From Phorcus lineatus (Eukaryota; Mollusca; Gastropoda; Trochida; Trochidae), in contig OV121081.1 of NCBI GenBank assembly GCA_921293015.1, positions 78,633,022 to 78,697,021 of the forward strand: a stretch of DNA of 64,000 bases, in the 5' to 3' direction. Below the pieces are notes generated by a model. The model made no database searches. It saw nothing but the letters and a program-made list of their open reading frames with translations, and had not been told where the DNA came from. Made by a program: the position numbers and the translations under genes. Positions 37,201 to 49,200 of this stretch are shown one piece after another. Within the stretch, counting starts at the first letter, position 1. Every line of letters begins with the position of its first letter.

Positions 37201-40200
37201 CAGTCAGTCCTCATGCAAACATGATCTCATTTCGGTTCATTTCCAATTGAAGTGACCTTGAGACATGCCAGAAAATCAAGTTTTTAAAGGTCGTTTAGAA
37301 GTGACATACAAAAACATAAAGGTCTCCCGTATAACAATTTCTATAATTTGAAAATCACAAGAAATTAAAAGAAATTGTTTTTCCCTATTTAACCCTTAAG
37401 ATGCGGGTCCCGGAATATTCCGGGATGAAATTAGCTTTGCCCGCAAGTCCCCTTAGCGGGATGCGAGTAGCACACTCTATTTTTCTCACGCTAACTAATT
37501 ATGACCGCGGGTCTCGGTAGCGGGGCCCGGAAATTTATTGCCTAGCAGTAGTCTCAGTTCAACGCTTGTATTTTCGTTCCGGCTGTCGCTAAGCAACCGT
37601 GTTTTGTTTCGTTGGTGTTCTAAATAATGCGCGAACATGCTCCGAAAGTTATGAGAGTATTGATAATGTTTATCGTACCGAAAATAAACGTTAAAATCAC
37701 TCAATTTTTCCCCACTCCCCGCCGCACGTGCTAATAGCCTGTGGGCACTTTCTACCCTCTCGCACGAGCTTACCGACCCGCGCATGCTATCGTTTACTGA
37801 GACGCGTGCATTTTGCCCCTATGCACGCCTTCCTATCGCACGCCCTATGTTCTGAACCCTTGGGCGGATTTCAATATAGGTGGGATCATTTGAAAAAGAA
37901 AAAAAATGTCTTTAATTCGATGTAAAAAACATATGTGCGCCTCGTGAAATAAACATACCGCATGTGCCGCAAAAAAGGTGATTTTTATATATTTTTGACA
38001 TTTTTTATATCACAAGATAGAGAAAAAGATTGTCTTTAATTCCATGTAAAATGTGTACATGCGCAACAATTCATAAAGATACAGCAAGCGCCGCACAAAA
38101 AGGTAATTTTGCCGACTTTCTTATCATGTGATCTGAAGCGCGATTTTCATGTGCCTTTCTTTCACAATGAATTTCTTTTACACCGTGAAAAAGATTTTGT
38201 TGAATTTTACATCACTATAAAGACAAATGAATTGTCTTTAATTCCCTATATCAATTATTATGCGCGCAAATAAATAAAGACTCAACAAGTGCCGTAAAAA
38301 GAACAACTTTCGCACTTCGCAATTCCGTTAGTGACGCAAATAGGGAAACTTTGGCACTTCATATCCCCGTGTACAAATGACACATTTCAAAACCATTTAT
38401 ATCGTTATCAAGAGGAATAAATTGTCTACAAAGTGATATATAAAATGTACATGCGCTAAAACAAACGACGATGCAGCAAGCGCCGCACAAAGGGTTCTTT
38501 TCATGTGATCTGAAGTTCGATTTTCATGTACCTTTCTATGGCACTCGATATTTTCTATACCACTTGGCGGATTTTGATAAATATTACGTCTAAATAAAGA
38601 CGGAACGTTGTTCTTCATTTCAATATATTGATCATACATGCGCACACAAAAATAAAGGCACAAGAAGTGCTGCAAATTTGGCAAGTTTCGCATTTCGTAT
38701 TTCTGTAACCAAGTGGCGCGCTCAACAACGTTTGGTATCAGCGTAAAGAGCAGAAAATTCTCTTCAATTTGCTATACAATTTGTTTATGCGCTCATAGAA
38801 ATAAAGACTCAACAAGCGCCGCTAAAATGTTATAAATAAATGTAATAATTAAAAAAAATTATGAAGGAAACCCTGTTTCTTTAGTGTTCAATTATAGAGT
38901 TTTATAAAATGTGAAAGTTGAAGGAAAAAAAACTTTTGGATTTACATTCATAGCGTTATTGATGTCTTTTTTGAGTTAGGGGATTTTTGCGTCGGGCACC
39001 GCCATCAGTTCATGGGAAAATTGTCAAACGAAAATGTTGTGGTTGAGACACAGTATGTCGGGGATGCCGTCGGGAACCGCCATCAGGTCAAGGCAAAGTT
39101 GTCCAACGAAAATGTTTGTGGTTGAGACACAATATGTCGGGGATATTTCGCCGGGCACCGCCATCAGGTCATGAGAAAATGTGTCCAACGAAAATGTTCG
39201 TGTTCGAGAAAAAAAATTCCAGCGGACTTTCGTCGGGCACCGCCAGCAGGTATGTGTTTTTTTCTGCCAAATTTTTTTTGGTCGAGGAAACTCATTTTTG
39301 AAAAAAAAGTTTGGTAGCATTCCGATGTTTTAAATAGTTTGCTATATATGTCGGGATGGCATGAGTTCCTTCCAGTGAACTAAAGACAAGGGGCCGGGTG
39401 CTCCTTGACTACGGCCGTCCCGACAGATAGGCCCGTGGAACCTATCATTCTCGGAAGAGAAGTCAAGAGTTGAAAAACTTTTGTAATCCACAACTGACAA
39501 ACAGAACTTTCCTGACGTAGAAGGCAGTTGTTCGCGACTCGCCGGCTCGTTGCATAGGAGTCAGAAGGCGGCATCAGGGTTGATAATGTTGATACAACGT
39601 CGGCGGCTGTCGGTGCCATCGGCACCTTCGGCGGGATTGTGAAAAGTTGTCCGAAAGTTAGAAATTGTCCAGCAATGTTAGAATTTGTCCTAATTTGTTA
39701 TTTTTGCAAATCGTGAAACAAAATGTCCGGCTTTCGCCAGGACAATTAGAAAATGTCCGGATTATTGATGACCGCTGGCGCCAAAGGCGCGCAACGGCAA
39801 ATTTGTTTCAAACACTTACAAAATGTGGCAATTGAATGTCCATGAAGCTCACATTGAATTTCTCTGTACAACAGGTCATGTGTTGATGTTATTATATCTT
39901 GCGTGTGCCTAAATTATTTTCAATCATTTACAGATTGATGTGAAAGATGCCTAAGGCCAGGAGGCTGCGAACCAGGAGTTGGGAAGGTCCGTCAACGTCT
40001 AGCGACGACGACTTCATCAACAAGGTCCATGCCGATGAAGCTTCTGATATGGAATCAACTGATGAGAGTGATAGTGACAGTGACAGTGATAGTGAAAGTG
40101 ACATTGATAGTGATCAAGAAATAAGAAACATTGCAAGAGACATATTAGCTGGTACGGGTGAAACTGCTACGGCTGGTACTTCCACAGAGGAAGAGTTCAG

Positions 40201-43200
40201 TGGCTTTGACGAGCAATATAATGAAATGGACACACATTTTGATGACCAAGATAATTTTATGGATCGCTGGGAAGAGGGGCCGAGGCAACGTGGACGTGTC
40301 GAATTGCATTTTACTGGCGCAACGGGATTAGGACGGTTCATAGAATTGCCTGATAACCCGCAACCTGTAGACTTTTTCGGACTGTTTTTTCATGAAGATG
40401 ATTATGGATCATTGGCAGCAGAAACCAACAGATACTTCCACCAACAGGTCGATGATAAGGTTCTGAAACCCTGTTCACGGTTGAGGCACTGGTATGATAC
40501 GAATGCCGAAGAAATGAAAGTATTCATTGCAATGACAATAGCAATGTCTCTGGTTGTACAGAGAAACTTTTCTGAGTATTGGTCAACAAGTGATGTTACG
40601 TCGACGCCCTTCTTTTCCAAGTGCATGCCCCGCGACAGGTTCTGGCTACTGCTAACGTATCTACATTTGAATGATAACAACCTAATGCCGGGACGAAACA
40701 CTCCGCATTTTTCACCAATGAATAAACTTGGCTATCTGTACCAACGCATCGTGCATCGTTTTTCCAGAGTTTATAAGCCGCATCAAAACATTTGTGTTGA
40801 CGAAGGGTTGGTGCCTTGGAAAGGCAATCTGAGTTTCAAAGTATATAATCCCGACAAGCCGAAGAAGTATGGGATAAAGGCCTACATGTTGTGCGACTCA
40901 ACAAATGGTTATGTTTGCAAGTTCAAACTCTACACTGGAAAAACAAATGAAGCTGTTTCTGTTGGTGGGAAAACGTATGATCTCGTCATGGACTTGGTGA
41001 AGGAATATGCTGGGAAAGGGTATCATGTGTTCATGGACAATTTCTATTCCTCGGTGGCATTGTATATAAACTTGTGGGAAATGGGAACTGGTGCGACGGG
41101 AACTTTGAGAGGAAATCGCAAAGGCATTCCTGAAAAGCTAAAGAAGGCACAGAAGAATCAGAAGAAAGGGGATAAGACAGTCTATCACAATCAAGACCTA
41201 CTCGTTTTGCGGTATGAGGACAGGAAGTCAGTGTTGCTCATGTCAACCGTAGAAGACGCCGAAATTGTAGAGACAGGAAAGAAGAACCGAGTGACTGGGG
41301 AAGCAAATACGAGACCACGTATTGTGCACGAATACAACAAATATATGGGAGGTGTGGATCGGGCCGACCAGATGCTGTTGTACACCCCGTTCAAAATGAA
41401 AACTCTTAAATGGTGGAAGCGCGTGTGGTTTCATGTGTTGAACGTTGCCATGTTGAATTCTTACATTATCTATAAAGAATTCTCAGAAGACAAACCTTTG
41501 AAAACAAGCAGTCAATTTAGAAAAGATTTGGTGCAGCATATGATCACCTTCGCCGAAACAGAAAAAGTGCCCTCCCTGCACAGACGTCCTCGCGGCCGGC
41601 CGAGCACGAGCGACGATAGTGTCTTGCGACTCCATGGTCGTCACTTTCCATCAAAGATTCAGCCTGTTGGAAAGAAGAAAAACCTCACACGCATGTGTGT
41701 TGTTTGCTCCAAAGCGAATAGAGAACTTCGTCGAAGGGAATTCGAAGAAACAAATCAGCCAGTTCGAAAGAAGAAAAGGGTAGGCAAAGAATCTTCTTTC
41801 GAATGTATCGAGTGTAATGTGGCTCTATGTGCAGCACCATGTTTCAGAATTTATCACACGTCACAAGATTGCACTAAAGCTTATATCAGTTTGATGTCAG
41901 AGAAGGAAAATGAGGGGGATAATCAAGAAGATTGAAGAAAGAAGAAAGAAGCAGAAGTGTGGATGAGCGTTACTCTCCTTATAAAGTTTTTTCTTCACAT
42001 CAATAAGGTGAATAAGTGTAATATAAAATACTGATTGTCAATAAAATAATCTTTTTTTTAAGTCGTAAAAGAGACAGAGAAAGTCAATGTGAGCTGTCAC
42101 TGGACGTTCGATATGAGCCGCATCACGAACCTACCCCCGATCTTTCGCAATTTGTTTTCTTAGAATCGGGTGGCGAAACTTCATACTTTTTACGTCATCG
42201 TAAAGGGAAAAGAACTGGCTTTGATTCATTATGAAATGTGTATGTGCGCAACACATAATAAAGAAGCGGCAAATAATGCGAGAAATGTCGCAATTACCAA
42301 TTTTTTCCCCCAAATGTCTTAGGGTACCCCTCTTTAACGGTTCATATCTCCCGAACTATTTGGCACTTTTAAAATTTTTTTCCACCCTTCTCAAGTGGAA
42401 AGAATGATCTTTAATTCCATGTATAATATGCATGTGCGCAATTAATAAAAATGGTGCGGCGAGTGCTGCGACAAATGTCGCAAATAAAACGATTGTCAAA
42501 ATCTATTTTCAAGTAGTTGAGGGTGTCGCTCTTTCGCGGTTCATATCTCCCGAACTATTTTATACTTTTTTATATTTTTTTCACCTATTTCAAGGGAATA
42601 TAATTGTTTTTAATTCCATGTATAATATGCATATGCGCAGTCAATAATAACGATGCGGTGGATGATGCGACTGGTGTCGCAAATAGAACGCTTATCAAAA
42701 TTTGTTTTCAAGTAGTTGAGGGTATCACTCTTTCGTTTTTCATATCTTTTTAACCAGTTGGCACCTTTTCATTATTTTTTCACAGTCGTAAGGACGAAAG
42801 ATTTATCTTTATTTCCATGTATAATTTGTACATGCGCAGCAAGAAATAACGATGCGGCGTGCGTATAGAATGATTGATTTTATTATCTCGGAATGTTTGC
42901 CCGCGTGTGACTGCACGCGCCGAGAGGATCGGTACAGCAGGAAGCAACGCTGGTGCTTAGAACACTGGCACTGGGGGTGCCCCGGGGGTATAACGGTACT
43001 AATTAGCGTACCGATGCCAGACTGCCCAAGGGAGAATTAGTTCTGGCTAAAAATCCCGTTATGTCGGAGCATCCTCGGGGTACCCCCAACCATCTTTCGC
43101 GGCGTATATCTTTTGAACAGGGTGACATATTCTAACAATCTTTTATCATCATAAAGAAGAATAAATTGTCTACAATTCCATATATAATACATGTATGCGC

Positions 43201-46200
43201 GCTAAGTATTAGGGATTTTATTCAGCCGGAAATAAAGACAATCTTTAGATAATTGTAGAAATCTAACTAGAGGTCGCATTGTAAAAAGATATATATCATC
43301 GTAAAGAGGAATAATGTATCTTCAATTCCATATAAAAAAATTAATTGTGCGATTATATTTAAGGATTTTCCGTAACTCTAAATAAAGACAATCTTCATAT
43401 TGCAATAGAAACCATTCTAGGTAAGATAAAAATTTCATTCAAAGTGTCGGATAAAGATCGTTCATTTGTGTACGGGATTGGCGGGCTACTTTTGTATCGA
43501 ACGGTCAGTTTCACCCGTAATCCGCCATGTGAATACACCATTTATCGAAAAAACAGCCGCGACTCGCGGTGCGAAATAATTCAGCCACAGGGGCTAATTG
43601 CGTTACCGTAGCGAGGCGAGTGCTGGAAAATTCAGCCACGGGGGCAAAACTGGTCAAAATAATATTCAGCAACGGAAGGGTTAAGCATAGTAAATAAACT
43701 TGCAAGGGCAGATCAAGGAGAAATAATCAACAATCTCAACTCAAACTAAACAAATCTGCCTCAAGCAATGCAGGGACAAATGATACTTATATGATTTTAA
43801 AGTAATGGCAGGTCAATGGTGTGCTCTTTCCTTGTTGATATAGAAGTACAATTTTGTGAGTTTTAGATTTTGAAGTTTAGACTCTTTGAGTCATTGGGGC
43901 TATGCCCAAAAATGTAACTTCAATCTGCTCTAGAATTTTAAGACCTTGAAAGCAAATATCTTGTGTTTAGAAGGCTTGGCATATCTATACTATGAATTGT
44001 AATTAAGTTAACCCTCTCAACTTTTGGAAACCGTAAGATTTCAGTCACAGATCCTGTATTATTAAATGTCTTTATTCATGAGCTGAAGAGCAAATTGCTT
44101 AATTTTCATTGAACATTATTACATCATCAGTTTGGTGAGAATCAGAATTTGAAGTCTTTTAACTTCATCTTCTTGGTCAGTGTTATTTAGCACACAGTGT
44201 GTTGTTGCTTTCAAAACTGAAGCTTAACTACAAAATTAGAAACCTTAAATTCAACAAAAATTGGTTAAAAGAAGATAAATTGCTGATGATAAATTGCCAT
44301 ATTGTCTCAAAAGGCTCAATGGCCACGCTTTCAAGGTCTGTTATTGTACTGAAAATCAAAATCAAGCGAGATTTTGCCCTTATGCACTATGTGAGGTTTT
44401 CTTCCACATTGCGCTCGCCTTGTAACAACTGCGTTATCATTTAGCAGATGTTCCGCCCCAGTCAAACTTTCCACAGTTACTGTCTTCAGAGTAGTTCTGT
44501 AAGTGAAGAAAAGCTTGTAGCAGGTACTTGTTGTGTGTTACAGAGGTACAGCTGCAGAGTGCGGAGCTCGAGTCGAGACTCAGTGCACAGAAGGAGAATC
44601 TCAACTCACAGCTCAACAAGTGCATGCAGCTTGTAGCTGACGCTTACGACAGGTGAACTGACTACTTTCTCTTCTGGCTACCAAGGGTTGACTTCAAAAG
44701 CCCAGAATCTGGATTTAAGAGAAGTATCATTTTCTTCTGACTGTCTGTCAAAAACATCAACTGATATGGTCATTTATGGGATTGGATTCATTCTTCTTCT
44801 TTGAAATTTATAAACAATTCATTTAAATGGAAGGTTTTACCCCCAACACTGAGCCCCCTTAAATGTGTCTTTCAGTGAATGTAGTCGTTATATTCTTGTC
44901 ACCTACAGGTACCTGACAAACCACATCCCCACAATGGAGATACTTCCCGTCAAGGTGTCTGTTTATCTGCCTGACAAAAAGCTGAGGATACCAGATGTCA
45001 CCATCAAGGCTTCTGAAGAGTATGTTAGACTTCTTTTATCTACTGACGTTATATCTTTACAGTTTTTATTTGGACACTCATAGTTCTTCTTTTGTTTTGT
45101 GAACCCCATACTACTTATCCCAGGCAAGGGGAGTGCTTCAGGGTATTTCCTCTTTAACAAATGCTCAAAGAACAATTGAAATCAGTGTTTTGAAGTAGGT
45201 TTTTTGCATATCCAGAGTTATGTGAAAATTCATGATGTACAAGATTCTTAAAATATTTATTATTGTCAACAAGTTGCTTAATCTCAAGGCACTTTCAACC
45301 TAAAATGCAGTCAGTTGTGATTAAAATTTCCTGACATGTATGTTACTCAATGATTGCTTTGGGGAGTGTCTAGAACAGGCAAGTTTAAAAGAATCTTTGT
45401 AACTGAAATCATCTCTATTTAAACTTTGGTTTGGAAATCTTAACTGTGTAATCCATGTGCGACAGCATCAGCGGCCTGCAGACAGTGATAGAGCAAGAGC
45501 TGGCACAGAGAGGAGACCCACTACTGCGCTGGGGCTGCCAGGGACAAATGGTTCTTGTTGGGTCAGTACTCAACTTGGTTAAGTGACTTATATATATATA
45601 TATATCAATCATATCAAGAGTTTCCTAGATTTTACTTGATTAACATCAATGAAAATATTTTGGTTCCAATTGGAGTCTATCAAGATATATTAATCTACTC
45701 GTTTATTGATGGCTCTAAAAGCATCAGCATACAGTGAATGTCAGTCATTTTAAATTCAATGCAGTTATTTGTTTTATTTCAAGACAATTTTTCAATTTTC
45801 TTATTGATTCCAAAACATACTGGCAAGATCAAGGGTATGTGTGGTTTATAGGTAAAAGAAATCAAGTAAGATAACTTTGGGTGTATGGGTTCTTGCAGAC
45901 CACTAACAAAAGAGAATGTTGATGACCTTGACCTACTGCTGGAAGATCGAAGCCGGATGGAGTTGTATCCAGACGTTTACCCACTGACCTGGCACTGTCG
46001 TCCAGTCCTGCAGTATGGAATGGTGAGATACACTCAGTAGAAAAGGGTACTTGTCGATCCCTCATCATTAATTAGTAATGTTGACTTTAGTGTTGTCTCT
46101 TAACATTGAATATCAAGGTATTTGCCAAGAGAATAAAAGTTATTGTACAAGGATCATATTGATGACATTGCCTAGTTAAAATGAACATTGATGCTTGAGG

Positions 46201-49200
46201 ACTGAGAGTTGGTTGTTATCCTATAAAACATAAATATGTTGGAACAATGAATTTATTCTTTAATGAGCCACTCCGTGATTTTCATATCATTTTATTTACC
46301 TTTGATACAAACCTAAATGTCATATGTGGTGATATAAAAATCAAAACAAAAAAATGCACAGAGGTGTAGATATCACATCCAATATAAATGGATACTAGTC
46401 AAATAACCTAACATACACTATCAACTCCTAACTGCCCTCCTGGCTGTTATAGATAAGTCTCAAAAATTACTTTTGACTATTTGACGCGCACCACTGCCCG
46501 GTTTTCGATCATAATTGCGACGTTCTACCTTCATATTGTCACTGTAAAAATCCAACAAGCTTTAAAATATGTCTTTTTGGTAACAGTCGATACTTCGCGA
46601 TCAAATAACACCATTGATTAAGTTTGGCATATATGACTCCAACAACTCACGGAGTGGCTCTTTAAGAAACTATTCAACAACCTATTTACTCAGACTAGGT
46701 GACTCTCTAAGAACTCTTGAAATAAGTAATCAACTCATATAGTAAACCATTGCTTGTATTACAGAAACCAGGAAGTGAGATCATTGTGAAGGGATGCTTC
46801 AAGTGTGAGAGTGACATGCCCAAAGTTTGCTTCGTCCAGAAGTACAAGGAGCAAGGGCCGTCTCCCGTAGACTACTTTTCCTGCAAACAGTGCGGGTTTA
46901 ACTGTAGGTACAATCTACTGCTACAGGCTTACCATCACTGATGTAATGGGAAGTCTTGAACCTTATGCATCAGTAACAGAGACAAATAGCAAATAAGTTG
47001 GATCTACAAACTCATTTTGCTTCTATGGTTTTACCATCATTAGTGTTGTAGGAAGTGTTGTAACCTTGTGTTGTAAAGGACATGTAAAGAACTGGGCTAT
47101 AATCTCTTTCTTCTTTTAAAGGTTTACTATTGTTGATGTTATAGAGAGTCTTGTGTGTCAATAACAGAGTGAACTCTAAATTAGACGATCCCCTGAAGAA
47201 TCTGATATCATGTGCTGGAAGCTTTGTTAAACTGTAAACTGAGGAATCTGTGATAGTCTTTTAAGGCCTATTCTTCTCCAGTGACCGATCCCAATTATTT
47301 CCTATGTTAAAATTTCAAAATACCTTTGAAATATGAAAAACATTTTTAACTTCTCAATTGCATTTGTTGGGTATGACCACTTGCTTGATAACTGTAATAG
47401 TATCTCTACAGATCAGACACAGCTTTTACAAAGATGAAGAGGTTGTTAATCCATGATGCATGTTCTTGTATTTCTTCATCTTACAAACTTTTAAAATGCA
47501 TCTTATTTAAGTTCCCTTCTTTAAGCCACTCAGAATATTTTGGCAGTATTGTCATGCAACAGCTACAGTGTTTAGCTGCAGTGATATTTAAGTTGTGTCG
47601 TGTTTTTTTCTTTGCAGGGATCTGCAAGTCATGTGTGCAAATCTGTCATCAAGGTGAGTTGCCTGAGTGACAGTCACCAGTTATCACTGCCATTGCCTTT
47701 GGCTCTGTCGCTCATCAGTCTTTGATGATTTATTGCCTTAGCTTGAAGACATATATAATTCAGTTTCATCATTGTATTTGTATTCGAAAAGCTCCTACAA
47801 AATCCTGATATTTGTCATGGTAACGTTTGGTGACTCATGGCTACAAAGGCATGTAATTTTTTCAGCCAATGATATAATGTTACTTGAAGATCCTGAAATA
47901 CCTTGAGCCCCATCTTCCTTTTCATCCTGATACAGCCTTGATTGCTGAAGGGAAGTCATTCTTTTACCGAGTGTCTATGAATAGAATGAATATGCAACTC
48001 AAAGATTTTTCTTAACATATCTCAGGGTGGTGTAGGAGCTTTGGGGATATACATTTGCCGATGTAGGAGGATGGACATACATATTAAATCAGAGGTTTAT
48101 TATATACAGTGTGTCATTACTAAGCTAATAATCTGTTAGTGAGGAATGGTGAACACAAGGTGACAGTATGTAAGTGTGTTATGTTTTATCAGAAAATGCC
48201 AGATTATAGCTTTTAGGGAGTTCTAGGACTAGCACATTGTGATGCAGTGTCACACACTCCTATAATTTGCTCTGAAAATGATTTTATGAAGCACCTAAAA
48301 TATGAAAAATCAAGTTAATACAAATAGCCTGTATAAAAAGCTAACTGTACCAGGCGTGAACCTAAGAAAACTTGTATTCATAAATAATTTTTTTTTTTCA
48401 GGTCATAATGTTGCAACACATGTTCTGAATCACAAACCAACATGGTAAGTCAAAGGTTACCAAGGCAACATAAAAACATTTCATGTATTGTTCACTAATT
48501 TTGTCTTATGCTTTTCACCTTTATTTACTAATTAATCCATTAAAGTCATATGTAGCTACTTAACTCATCCTGCTCATACAGTCATGTTATTTTTGAGACT
48601 CCTACAATCACCGTCACTAGATTTCCCTTTATTATTCAATCAATAATGTTTATTCAATAGAAAGGCCATTGGCCCTTCCCATCTTCCTGTGTTAATTCTT
48701 AATGGTAATTCTGATGAATTATTATCTGCCTCAACGGAGGAGGTCATACAATACCCCGATACCAGGCTGAGGGCTGGTTAGTCATTGCTATGTTTAGTGT
48801 GTAATTTGCGAGGTAATTTGCAAGTGCTTGATAACGGTGTTGGTATCTACACCGAAACATCACAATCCTGCAATAAAGAAGTTGTAAATTCCATAGAACT
48901 TGTTCTCTATTCAAGACTCTAACTATTCTCCAATTGCCTTCACTGAAATTGCCCAACTGGTAACTCATAGCTTATTATGCCCTGAAGAGACTTATAGCAA
49001 TACAATCATCAGGCTATGAACGAAAAAAACCTCAGACGGTAATCCATGAAAAAAGAAAAAAAGCTAACAGTAGGTTCAGACATCAGAAGTTCATGCCTTA
49101 ATGGTTTCTACATTTTTGTTGTTGTTCATTCCTTAACAGTGTAAATGTATATTTACTTTCTGCGTCAAATGCACACAACTACCTCTATGCAGCAACAGTT

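Larger units (their letters stand above)
37389..43684 (+). mobile_element. Autonomous piggyBac element, 6.3 kb, TTAA target duplication
   Basis: Flanked by TTAA at 37389-37392 and 43681-43684. The ends begin CCCTTAAGATGCGGG and, on the complement, CCCTTCCGTTGCTG, so only about 5 bp form the terminal repeat. This is typical of piggyBac (TTAA plus CCC). It contains one intact transposase gene (39947-41935) on the + strand. The 2.5 kb before and 1.7 kb after are non-coding, made of degenerate repeats with cores like 'tttaattccatgtataat', 'atgcgcaa' and 'gcggc'. At 6.3 kb it is much larger than the usual 2-4 kb of the superfamily. Inserted in RING-gene intron 6, same orientation. Confidence 0.9.

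Noticed and set aside
37495-37925. Overlapping frames on both strands at the left shoulder of the piggyBac, and the matching frame at 22602-22799
   Set aside because: They lie in the non-coding subterminal sequence shared with the transposase-less copy; frames are not conserved between copies.
48643-48968. Possible interspersed repeat or antisense coding in intron 13 of the RING gene
   Set aside because: Contains some non-AT-rich text (caacggaggaggtcataca), but there is no second copy, motif or splice support in the window.
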